Shown here in pieces: positions 54,392-62,907 of a stretch of DNA of 64,000 bases. Made by a program: the position numbers and the translations under genes. Where the stretch lies: contig JAOAPN010000014.1 in the NCBI GenBank assembly GCA_025462885.1, positions 372,001 through 436,000 on the forward strand. The letters run 5' to 3'. A model generated the notes under the pieces. It had not been told where the DNA came from, made no database searches, and saw only the letters and a program-made list of their open reading frames with translations. Position 1 is the stretch's first letter. The number at the start of each line of letters is the position of its first letter. The stretch comes from Acidobacteriaceae bacterium (lineage in GTDB: Bacteria; Acidobacteriota; Terriglobia; Terriglobales; Acidobacteriaceae).

Positions 54392-56707
54392 CTAGAGGGT
54401 CATGGAGGGTGGGATTGTGTTTGGGGCGGAGCCGAAGCTTAGGTTTGGCTCCGGCCCCATGTTCAGGACCAGCTTGCCTCCGCGTGCGATATCGCTGTGG
54501 TGGAACCAGGCGCGCTGCTGGGGCTTTCCGTTGAGGGTGAAGGACTGGATGTACTGGTGGGCAGGGTCCTTGCGGAGCACCTCGATCTCCAGTTGCCGAC
54601 CACTGCCGAGAGAGACGCTGGCTCGCTCGAAGAGAGGTGAGCCGAGGATGTAGTTGCCGCTCACCGCATCGACGGGATAGAAGCCGAGGGCGCTGAGGAG
54701 ATACCAGGCGGACATCTGGCCGACGTCTTCATTGCCCTGCATGCCGTTGGGGTTGGGGGAGTACATGGTTTCGAGCAGACTGCGGACGCGGGCCTGGGTC
54801 TTGTGAGGCTGGCCCGCGTAGACGTAGAGGTAAGCGATGTGGTGCGAGGGTTCGTTACCGTGAGCATACTGTCCGACAAGGCCGGCGATGTCGGGTGGCG
54901 CGTCCTCGGGCAGGGTGGAGGCGGTGGTGAAGAGCTCGTCGAGTTTGGCGACGAAGGGCTGGGTTCCACCAAAGAGATTGATGAGACCGGCGGCGTCGTG
55001 CTGCACGCCGAAGGTAGTCTGCCAGGCGTTGGACTCGGTGTAGTCGCGCCACTTCTTGCTGTGGCCCAGGTCGATGGGATTGAAGGGCGTGGTGAAGGAG
55101 CCGTCTTCGAGTTTGGGGCGCATGAAGCCGATGGATTTATCAAAGTAGTTCCGATAGTTGGTCGAGCGCTTCAGTAGCATGGCAGCGTCGTCCGTTTTGC
55201 CGAGCTTCTTGGCGACGTGAGCGATGGCCCAGTCGTTGTAGCAGTACTCAAAGGTCTTGGAGACGGACTCTTCTTCGCGGTCTGCGGGGATGTAGTGGAT
55301 CTTGCGGTAGTAGCCGAGGCCGCGGTAGTCGTCGACCATGGCGCGCTTCATCATGAGCTCGTAGGCGCGTTCGGTGTCGATGCCGGTGAAGCCCTTATTG
55401 ATCGCCTCGGCGATGACGGAGGCGGAGTGGTAGCCGGTCATGGTGCCGGTCTCAGTGCCCTGGAGCGGCCAGACGGGCATGCCGGCGGGGCTCTCCGACG
55501 CCATGCGGATGAGGGTATTCATGAACTGCGGGACGCGTTCGGGTTCGAGGAGCGTGTAGGCGGGATGGGCGGCGCGGTAGGTATCCCAGAGAGAGAAGGC
55601 GGTGTAGTTCTGCTGCCCGGAGGGAAGGGTGTGGACCTGGTTATCCATGCCGCGGTACTTGCCGTCGACATCGTCGAAGCGGGTCGGCCCGAGCGACATA
55701 TGGTAGAGGGCGGTGTAGAAGACGCGCTTGTGATCTTCATTGGCGGACTCGACCTTGATCTTGCCGATCTGTTTGCGCCAGCGCTCCTTGGCCTGTTTGC
55801 GGACCTGGTCGAACTCCCATGCGGGGATCTCGGCCTTGAGGTTGGCGGCTGCTCCTTCGGCGCTTACGCCGGAGATTCCGGTCTTGACGAAGATGACTTC
55901 ATTTGCGGTGGTCTTGAAGTGGAGGACGGCTTTGAGGTTGGTGCCGGTAAATTTGGTGGCTGGAGCGACCTCAACGTCATCCTGGTAGAAGACGATCTTG
56001 GTGGGTTGCTTGGAGACCTGCAGGGTGAAGTAGGAGTGGCGTCCGTTGCCCCAGGCGCGGGTTTGACGTCCCCCGGCGAGAGTGCCCGGGGTCGGGTTGG
56101 TGAGTTCGGCGGCGAGGACATTGGGCTTTGGGCCGCCGTCGTAGCCGTGCTGGAGATCGAGGACAAGGTAGGCTTGGTCGCTCTGGGGGAAGGTGTAGCG
56201 GTGGAGCCCGGCGCGGTCGGTGGCGGTGAGTTCGGCGCGGACGTTGTAGTCCTTGAGCAGGACGGAGTAGTAGCCGGGCTCGGTCTGCTCGTCCTTGTGG
56301 TCGAAGCGGGAGCGGTAGCCGCCGTCGGGATTGTCGCGGGTGCCGGGGACGAGCTTTGCGGGACCGGTGCCGGGCATGACGAGGAAGTCGAGGAGATCGC
56401 CGCATCCTGTTCCGCTGAGGTGGGTGTGGCTGAAGCCCATGATGGAGGTGTCGGAGACGTGGTAGCCGGCACACCAATCCCAGCCCTCGTTGTAGGTGTC
56501 GGGGCTGAGCTGGACGGCTCCGAAGGGGACGCTGGCGCCGGGATAGCAGTGACCGTGGCCGCCGGTCCCGATGCGCGGATCGACCCAGTGGAGGGGATCT
56601 TCTTCGAGGCCGGGTTTGGCAGCGGCTGCCAGGGCGGAGGTTTCCAGCGTGGCGGCGGCGCAGACTGCGGCGGCACCGTTCATAAACGTTCTGCGAGAGA
56701 TCGGCAT
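54392..56707 (-). CDS. GH92 alpha-mannosidase (Tat-exported)
   Basis: A 771-residue GH92 enzyme. MPISRRTFMNGAAAVCAAA is a Tat signal. The N-terminal beta domain shows LHWVDPRIGTGGHGHCYPGA, VPFGAVQLSPDT and GFSHTHLSGTGCGDLLDF, the classical family loop. The catalytic domain has ALYHMSLGPTRFDDVDGKYRG, SLWDTYRAAHPAYTLL, HGNEPSHHIAYLYVYAG and GNEDVGQMSAWYLLSALGFYP. It should remove terminal alpha-linked mannose. It is convergent with the other GH92 gene and, across 289 nt without any gene, diverges from the GH125 gene. With both it forms an alpha-mannoside degradation set. Confidence 0.94.
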   Translation of the reverse strand: MPISRRTFMNGAAAVCAAATLETSALAAAAKPGLEEDPLHWVDPRIGTGGHGHCYPGASVPFGAVQLSPDTYNEGWDWCAGYHVSDTSIMGFSHTHLSGTGCGDLLDFLVMPGTGPAKLVPGTRDNPDGGYRSRFDHKDEQTEPGYYSVLLKDYNVRAELTATDRAGLHRYTFPQSDQAYLVLDLQHGYDGGPKPNVLAAELTNPTPGTLAGGRQTRAWGNGRHSYFTLQVSKQPTKIVFYQDDVEVAPATKFTGTNLKAVLHFKTTANEVIFVKTGISGVSAEGAAANLKAEIPAWEFDQVRKQAKERWRKQIGKIKVESANEDHKRVFYTALYHMSLGPTRFDDVDGKYRGMDNQVHTLPSGQQNYTAFSLWDTYRAAHPAYTLLEPERVPQFMNTLIRMASESPAGMPVWPLQGTETGTMTGYHSASVIAEAINKGFTGIDTERAYELMMKRAMVDDYRGLGYYRKIHYIPADREEESVSKTFEYCYNDWAIAHVAKKLGKTDDAAMLLKRSTNYRNYFDKSIGFMRPKLEDGSFTTPFNPIDLGHSKKWRDYTESNAWQTTFGVQHDAAGLINLFGGTQPFVAKLDELFTTASTLPEDAPPDIAGLVGQYAHGNEPSHHIAYLYVYAGQPHKTQARVRSLLETMYSPNPNGMQGNEDVGQMSAWYLLSALGFYPVDAVSGNYILGSPLFERASVSLGSGRQLEIEVLRKDPAHQYIQSFTLNGKPQQRAWFHHSDIARGGKLVLNMGPEPNLSFGSAPNTIPPSMTL

Positions 56708-56996
56708 TGAGTGACTCCGGACGACAGTAAAAGTGGTTTCGTTCGACCACTGGAAGTTTAGACCGAGATGAGCGTGACTGGCTGGGGCATTTGTTGTGGA
56801 GGAATGAGCTGCGGGGATTTGATAATGGTGGCTATCCTGCTCTCCGATTGGGGTTTAGGGTTCGGTGTGCAGCGGACATGGGAGCGGGTGTGCTGCTTTC
56901 TCGATGCGATCGTCCGAAGCGCGTGGATTGTTCGATCCGATATGCTTCTCTGGCGTCCGATTCTGCTCTCGATCGTTCGCATGGAGACGATGATTG

Positions 56997-58457
56997 ATGC
57001 TTGAGCCCTCGGGATTGAATGTTTTTACGCGCCGCGCGGCGATGAAGTTGTCTGCACAGGCGGCTGCGGGCGTGGCTGCTGTTTCGTTTGGAGGGCGGGT
57101 GCTCTCCGCCCAGGTGACGGACCCTACGCGGACGGGTCAGCGGCCTGCCAGAGGGGATCGCAAGTTCAGCAGCACTGCGGTTGAGGCTTATATTGCGGAG
57201 ACGGTGCCGCGGATTGCGGATCCGGAGTTGTCGCGGCTGTTTGCCAATTGCTATCCGAATACGCTCGATACGACGGTGGAGTTTGGGACGTACGAGGGCA
57301 AGCCGGACACGGCGGTGCTGACGGGCGATATTGCTGCGATGTGGCTGCGGGATTCTTCCGCGCAGGTGTGGCCTTACCTGCCGCTGGCTGCGAAGGATGC
57401 GCAGTTACGTGCGCTGCTGGAGGGAGTGATTCGCAGGCAGGCGCGATGCATCCAGATCGATCCGTACGCGAATGCGTTTATGGCGGACCTGAACGCGCCT
57501 GCATTGGAGTGGAGCCGGCAGGACAAGACGGATATGAAGCAGGGAGTCGGGGAACGCAAGTGGGAGATCGATTCGCTGTGCTATCCCATACGGCTTGCAC
57601 ATGGCTACTGGAAGAGCACGGGGGATACACGGCCTTTCGATGCGAGCTGGCAGAAGGCGATGACCCTGGTGATGCAGACTTTTCGCGTGCAGCAACGCAA
57701 ACAGGGGGACGGGCCGTACCACTTCCAACGGAGTTCGACGGTCTCGACGGAGATGCTGCCTGCGTCTGGGTTTGGGAATCCGGTGAAGCCGGTGGGACTG
57801 ATTGCTTCGGGATTCAGGCCGTCCGATGATGCTTGTATCTTTCCATTTCTGGTCCCTTCGAATCTCTTTGCGGTGACGTCGCTGCGGCAGTTGGCGGAGA
57901 TGGTTCACGCGGTTCTGCATGATGAGGCTCTGGCGAACGAGGCGACCGCGCTCGCCGGTGAGGTGGAGCGGGCTCTGCGGCAGTATGCGATCGCTCCGAC
58001 GACGAAAGGGACGATCTGGGCGTATGAGGTGGATGGCTTTGGGAGCCAGTTGCTGATGGACGATGCGAATGTGCCGAGTCTGCTGGGGCTGCCGTACCTG
58101 GCGAGTTCGCCCGATGCGGCGCTCTATGCGAGGACGCGCAGTTTTGTGTGGAGTGAGCGCAATCCGTGGTTCTTCAAGGGTACGGCGGGGGAGGGAGTGG
58201 GCGGGCCGCATATTGGTAAGGACATGATCTGGCCGATGGCGCAGATGGTGTATGCGATGACCAGCACGTCCGACGAAGAGATTCGCCGGGTGGTGGGGTG
58301 GCTGAAGGACTCCTCTGCGGGGACTGGCTTCATGCACGAGAGCTACTTCAAGGACGATCCGAAGCGCTTTACGCGGAGCTGGTTTGCGTGGGCGAATACG
58401 CTTTTTGGAGAGTTGATCGGGACGCTTGCGGTACGGAAGCCGGGGCTGCTGCGTTAA
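56997..58457 (+). CDS. GH125 exo-alpha-1,6-mannosidase (metal-independent)
   Basis: A 486-residue glycoside hydrolase family 125 enzyme. A Tat-like signal occupies the N-terminus (FTRRAAMKLSAQAAAGVAAV). The (alpha/alpha)6 barrel shows ETVPRIADPELSRLFANCYPNTLDTTVEF, TGDIAAMWLRDSSAQVWPYL, DPYANAFMADL, RKWEIDSLCYPIRLAHGYWK, FRPSDDACIFPFLVPSN and YEVDGFGSQLLMDDANVPSL, all family hallmarks. GH125 enzymes cleave alpha-1,6-mannose linkages, the backbone of yeast mannan, complementing the alpha-1,2/1,3 activity of GH92. ATG 56997 is used. It is followed by a 190-nt gap and the TIGR03435 gene on the same strand. Confidence 0.93.
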   Translation: MLEPSGLNVFTRRAAMKLSAQAAAGVAAVSFGGRVLSAQVTDPTRTGQRPARGDRKFSSTAVEAYIAETVPRIADPELSRLFANCYPNTLDTTVEFGTYEGKPDTAVLTGDIAAMWLRDSSAQVWPYLPLAAKDAQLRALLEGVIRRQARCIQIDPYANAFMADLNAPALEWSRQDKTDMKQGVGERKWEIDSLCYPIRLAHGYWKSTGDTRPFDASWQKAMTLVMQTFRVQQRKQGDGPYHFQRSSTVSTEMLPASGFGNPVKPVGLIASGFRPSDDACIFPFLVPSNLFAVTSLRQLAEMVHAVLHDEALANEATALAGEVERALRQYAIAPTTKGTIWAYEVDGFGSQLLMDDANVPSLLGLPYLASSPDAALYARTRSFVWSERNPWFFKGTAGEGVGGPHIGKDMIWPMAQMVYAMTSTSDEEIRRVVGWLKDSSAGTGFMHESYFKDDPKRFTRSWFAWANTLFGELIGTLAVRKPGLLR

Positions 58458-58647
58458 AGGTGGCGCAAAGGTAGAGCGGGCCTGAAGAAATAATGACGAA
58501 AATAGCTGAATTTATTTGTTATCGCTGTACTCTTTTTTTAGTTTGAACCGTCTATCTTCCATCCTCGTACTACTATGCAAGCTAAAATTTATCTGATTCA
58601 GTGAGACCTCGGGCCCAGGGAATCGAATGTTTTCCAGGAGATTGTCT

Positions 58648-59784
58648 ATGAAGAAGCTGCTGCTGAGTTTGATCGCAGTCTTTACGCTTTCCGGCGGCTT
58701 CCTGCGCGCACAGGATCTAACCGGCAATTGGCAAGGGACGCTGGAAGCGGAAAAGGTGCTCCGGATTATCCTGAGCATCGCGAAAGACGATAAGGGTTAT
58801 AGCGCGAAGATGTATAGCATCGACCAGGGCGCGCGGCCTATCAGCGCGACTTCTGTCACGTTGACTGGCACGGCTTTCAAGTACGCGGTTGACATGATCG
58901 GTGGGAATTACCAGGGAACCCTGAGCGCGGACGGAAACTCTATCGTGGGGACGTGGAGCCAGGGGCCAAAGCCTTTACCGTTGACTTTAGTGCGGGCGAC
59001 GAAGGAGACGGCGTGGGAGATTCCGGCACCTCCGCCTCCGCCGAAGCTGATGGCCGCCGATTCGAACCCGTCGTTTGAGGTAGCGACTATCAAGCCGAAC
59101 ACATCCGGCGCACACCAGATGCAGCAACTCACTGTGAATGGGCGCAACTTCCGGACGCGCAATTCGTCTCTGGGCGACTTGATTACGTTCGCGTACCAGA
59201 TTCAGATCAAGCAGATCGTCGGGGCTCCTGAGTGGTTGGATACTGACCGCTACGATATTGAAGCGACCCAGGATACAGAGGGTGCTCCGAATCCGCAGCA
59301 GGTTCGCACGATGATTCAGAAGCTGCTGACTGAACGCTTCAAACTGAAGTTCCATCACGACAAGCGGGATTTGGCTGCATATATCCTGAGCGTCGGAAAA
59401 GGTGGAGCGAAGCTGAAGCCGACCGAGATGGCAGGACCGCTGCCAGGAATTGGTTTTCGGCCGAGTGCTGAAGGGGTCAGTCTTGGAGTGAGGAACGGGG
59501 CCATTGGAGATTTTACGGGCTTCCTGCAGACGCTCATTCTCGATCGGCCTGTAGTGGACCAGACTGGCTTGAAGGAGCGATTCGATTTCACGGTGAAGTT
59601 CATGCCGGATGACTCGCAGTTCAGTGGGCATCCGCCTACGCTGCCGGCTTCGACGGAGGCGACCAACGCCTTCCCGAACCTCTTTACTGCGTTGCAGGAT
59701 CAGCTTGGATTGAAGTTGGAGTCTGCGAAGACGCCGGTGGAGGTCGTCGCCATCGATCATGTAGAGAAGCCCTCCGAAAACTAA
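58648..59784 (+). CDS. TIGR03435-family secreted protein
   Basis: 378 residues from ATG 58648 (CAGGAG 7 nt upstream). Signal peptide KKLLLSLIAVFTLSGGFLRAQ. Residues about 22-115 form a small beta domain (DLTGNWQGTLEAEKVLRIILS...IVGTWSQGPKPLPLTLVRA). From about 135 comes the acidobacterial TIGR03435 region: PSFEVATIKPNTSGA, LTVNGRNFRTRNSSLGDLITFAYQIQIKQIVGAPEWLDTDRYDIEA in part, MIQKLLTERFKLKFHHDKRD and LDRPVVDQTGLKERFDFTV. The family is found almost only in Acidobacteria and relatives and has no known function; it often lies near peptidases or receptors. Here it sits before a TonB-dependent receptor with a 5-nt gap. Confidence 0.9.
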   Translation: MKKLLLSLIAVFTLSGGFLRAQDLTGNWQGTLEAEKVLRIILSIAKDDKGYSAKMYSIDQGARPISATSVTLTGTAFKYAVDMIGGNYQGTLSADGNSIVGTWSQGPKPLPLTLVRATKETAWEIPAPPPPPKLMAADSNPSFEVATIKPNTSGAHQMQQLTVNGRNFRTRNSSLGDLITFAYQIQIKQIVGAPEWLDTDRYDIEATQDTEGAPNPQQVRTMIQKLLTERFKLKFHHDKRDLAAYILSVGKGGAKLKPTEMAGPLPGIGFRPSAEGVSLGVRNGAIGDFTGFLQTLILDRPVVDQTGLKERFDFTVKFMPDDSQFSGHPPTLPASTEATNAFPNLFTALQDQLGLKLESAKTPVEVVAIDHVEKPSEN

Positions 59785-59789
59785 CCGGG

Positions 59790-62700
59790 ATGGTAATTTC
59801 GATGTTCTTGCAGCGCCTGTCGAATTGGATCCGTCTCTGTGTCGTGCTTGGGTGGTTGGCCGCGGCAACTTTGGTCGCGGCTGCCGCGGAGCATCACGGC
59901 CAGGTGACGTTTGGGGGGCTTCCGGTTCCGGGTGCGACGGTGACGGTTACGCAGGGAAGTAAGAAGTTCGTCACGGTGACGGACCTTCAGGGGATCTATT
60001 TTTTCCCGGAGCTTGCGGATGGGGCAGGGACGATCCAGGTGGAGATGCTGTGCTTTGCGACAGTCAAGGAGGCGATTACGGTCGGGGCAGGTGTTCCCGC
60101 TTCGACGTGGCCGATGACGCTGCTTCCGCTGGATCAGATGCGAGCGGTGGTGAAGCTTGTTCCTAACACAGGGACTGTTGCGGCAACGATCAAGAACGAG
60201 TCGGTCAAAGCCGCCAATGCGAAGCCCACTGAGGCGGGGCCGACCGCGGAGGAGCTCGCCCAGCGTGCGGCGGATGGCCTGCTTGTCAACGGCAGTGTGA
60301 ACAATGCAGCGACCTCTCAGTACACGCTTGCACAGGCGTTCGGGAATAATCGCGCGGGTGGGAAGAGTCTGTATAACGGCGGGATCGGGATGATCTTCGA
60401 TAACTCCTCGCTGGATGCACGGCCCTATTCGCTGAGTGGGCAGGATACGCCGAAGGCTTCCTACAATCGCTTCACGGGGATCGCTACGTTCGGCGGACCG
60501 ATTCGTATTCCGCATGTGCTTCCGCGTGGGCCGAACTTCATTGTTGCGTATCAATGGACGCGAAACCGGGACGCTACGATCCTGTCTGCGCTGGTGCCCG
60601 ACCTGGCGAAGCGGCGTGGGGATTTTTCGCAGCAGATGGATGCGTTCGGCAAACCGCTGCAGATCTTCAATCCGGCTACGGGGCAGCCGTACTCCGGAGG
60701 GATCGTCCCCATCAACGCGCAGGCGCAAGCGTTGCTGAATCTTTATCCGTTGCCGAATCTGCCGGGGAACACGCGGTATAACTATCAGATCGCGGTGTTG
60801 AACAACACACATCAGGACGCTTTGCAGTCTCGCTTGAATAAGACGATCAACGCGAAGAACCAGGTCTTTGGAGACTTCGGATTGGTGAGCTCCCGCTCGG
60901 ATGCGCTGAATCTCTTCCGTTTTCTGGATAAGACCAAGGTCCTGGGCTTCAATAGCGGCGTTACCTGGTCGCATCGTTTCAATCAACGTATCTCGGCGAA
61001 TCTTGGCTATCGCTTCAGCAGGCTCTCCACGCGGGTTACGCCGTATTGGCAGGATCGGCGGAACGTCTCCGGCGAGGCGGGGATTGGCGGCAACAATCAG
61101 GACCCGACGAACTGGGGTCCACCGAGTCTGAATTTTTCGGGTGGTGTCGCTGCGTTGTCGGATGCGCAGAGCTCTTTTACAAGGAATCGTACGGATGCGT
61201 TTTCGTTTTCGGTGCTGCGGAATCGCGGACGACATAATGTGACCGTGGGTGGCGATTTTCGCTGGCAGCAGTTTAATTATTTGTCGCAGCAGGATCCTCG
61301 GGGGACTTTTGCTTTTACTGGAGTTGCGACACAGGGGAGCGTGAATGGTATTGCGACGGGTGGCTCGGATTTTGCGGACTTCTTGGTGGGCGTTCCGGAC
61401 AGCAGCTCGATCGCTACGGGCAATGCGGATAAGTATCTTCGTCAGCCGGTGTATGACGCATATATCGCCGATGACTGGCGCGTTACTCCACAGTTCACCT
61501 TGAACGTCGGAGGGCGATGGGAGTACGGTGCGCCGATTACGGAGTTGAAAGGGCGGCTGGTGAATCTGGATGTGGCCTCTGGCTTTTCTGCCGTTGCTCC
61601 GGTGCTGGCAAATGATCCTGTGGGTCGCTTGACGGGTCAGCATTATCCGGGCTCGCTGCTGCGTCCGGACCGGAGCAAGTTTCAGCCCCGGGTGGGTCTG
61701 TCATGGCGGCCAATCCCGAACTCGTCGATGGTGGTACGGGCGGGCTACGGGATCTACGCGGACACCTCGGTGTACCAGGCCACGGCGTTGCAGATGGCGC
61801 AGCAGGCTCCGCTTTCAAAGAGTCTCAGCGTGCAGAACAGCCCTTTATGTCCGCTTTCGCTGGCGAATGCGTTCCAGGCGTGTTCGACGACAACGGCGAA
61901 CACCTTCGCGGCGGATCCGAACTTCCGCACTGGGTATGCGCAGACCTGGCAGGTATCGGTGCAGCGTGATCTGCCCGCGTCGCTGCAACTGACGGCGACG
62001 TATCTCGGGATCAAGGGTACGCGCGGGGTGCAGGAGTTTCTGCCGAACTCGTATCCGATCGGGAGGGCGAATCCTTGCCCATTGTGCCCGTCCGGGTTTG
62101 CGTATCTCACCTCGAATGGAAACTCGACGCGCGAGGCGGGAGATATATTGCTTCGACGCCGGTTACATAATGGACTTACAGCTTCGCTTCGTTATACGTA
62201 TTCGAAGTCGATCGACAACGATGCTGCGCTGGGAGGGCAGGGCCCGGTGGCGGCGACGAGCAGCACGAGCCAGGGAACTGGCGGACAGATATCTACGCAG
62301 AGTCCAAGCCAGCCTGCACTGGTACAGGCCCAGAACTGGCGGGATTTGAAGGCAGAGCGTGGGCTCTCGACGTTCGATCAGCGTCATCTGGTCGGCGTTG
62401 TGGTGCAGTACACGACGGGCATGGGCATGGGAGGCAATACGCTGCTGGGAGGATGGAGAGGCACGGCGCTGAAGGAGTGGGCGGTGCAGACGCAGATCAA
62501 TGCGGGGACGGGACTTCCGCAGACGCCGGGCTATCTTGCGGTCGTCCCTGGAACGGGTTTCACTTGCTGCATTCGTCCAAACCGAACGGGGGCCGATGTC
62601 TATGCGGCTCCTGCGGGCTACTTCCTAAATCCTGCAGCGTATACGGCCCCGCTCGCTGGACAATGGGGCAATGCAGGGCGCGGCTCGATCACAGGGCCGG

Positions 62701-62906
62701 GGGTGTTTACCTGGAATGCTTCGTTGGCCCGGACCTTCCGGTTGAAGGATGGATTCAACCTGGATGCACGGGTGGACTCGACGAACATCTTCAATCATGT
62801 GAACTTTACGCGTTGGAATACGACGACGAACAACACGCAGTTCGGACTGCCTATCGCCCCGAATCCGATGCGCAGCTTGCAGACCACGATACGGTTGAGG
62901 TTCTGA
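59790..62906 (+). CDS. Oar-like TonB-dependent outer-membrane receptor
   Basis: A 1038-residue protein with a signal peptide (LCVVLGWLAAATLVAAAA). A carboxypeptidase-like regulatory domain follows (HGQVTFGGLPVPGATVTVTQ...VTVTDLQGIYFFPEL, residues 35-110). A plug-like region (LVNGSVNNAATSQYTLAQAF) and a large beta-barrel come next, with FNLDARVDSTNIFNHVNFTRW and the aromatic C-terminus SLQTTIRLRF. In acidobacteria such receptors import or bind large ligands, probably glycans or peptides. No SusD-like partner is present. Its position after mannosidase genes suggests mannoside uptake; this is inference. A VWFA gene starts 1 nt after the stop. Confidence 0.88.
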   Translation: MVISMFLQRLSNWIRLCVVLGWLAAATLVAAAAEHHGQVTFGGLPVPGATVTVTQGSKKFVTVTDLQGIYFFPELADGAGTIQVEMLCFATVKEAITVGAGVPASTWPMTLLPLDQMRAVVKLVPNTGTVAATIKNESVKAANAKPTEAGPTAEELAQRAADGLLVNGSVNNAATSQYTLAQAFGNNRAGGKSLYNGGIGMIFDNSSLDARPYSLSGQDTPKASYNRFTGIATFGGPIRIPHVLPRGPNFIVAYQWTRNRDATILSALVPDLAKRRGDFSQQMDAFGKPLQIFNPATGQPYSGGIVPINAQAQALLNLYPLPNLPGNTRYNYQIAVLNNTHQDALQSRLNKTINAKNQVFGDFGLVSSRSDALNLFRFLDKTKVLGFNSGVTWSHRFNQRISANLGYRFSRLSTRVTPYWQDRRNVSGEAGIGGNNQDPTNWGPPSLNFSGGVAALSDAQSSFTRNRTDAFSFSVLRNRGRHNVTVGGDFRWQQFNYLSQQDPRGTFAFTGVATQGSVNGIATGGSDFADFLVGVPDSSSIATGNADKYLRQPVYDAYIADDWRVTPQFTLNVGGRWEYGAPITELKGRLVNLDVASGFSAVAPVLANDPVGRLTGQHYPGSLLRPDRSKFQPRVGLSWRPIPNSSMVVRAGYGIYADTSVYQATALQMAQQAPLSKSLSVQNSPLCPLSLANAFQACSTTTANTFAADPNFRTGYAQTWQVSVQRDLPASLQLTATYLGIKGTRGVQEFLPNSYPIGRANPCPLCPSGFAYLTSNGNSTREAGDILLRRRLHNGLTASLRYTYSKSIDNDAALGGQGPVAATSSTSQGTGGQISTQSPSQPALVQAQNWRDLKAERGLSTFDQRHLVGVVVQYTTGMGMGGNTLLGGWRGTALKEWAVQTQINAGTGLPQTPGYLAVVPGTGFTCCIRPNRTGADVYAAPAGYFLNPAAYTAPLAGQWGNAGRGSITGPGVFTWNASLARTFRLKDGFNLDARVDSTNIFNHVNFTRWNTTTNNTQFGLPIAPNPMRSLQTTIRLRF

Positions 62907-62907
62907 G

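Noticed and set aside
55217-56710. 497-codon plus-strand frame opposite the second GH92 gene
   Set aside because: Gly/Val/Asp-rich mirror of the GH92 codons with no motif; GH92 on the minus strand is certain.
59781-61643. 620-codon minus-strand frame inside the TonB receptor gene
   Set aside because: Composition is Arg/Ile/His-rich without any domain, and the plus strand carries a clear receptor with signal peptide and aromatic C-terminus. It is an antisense artefact of high GC.
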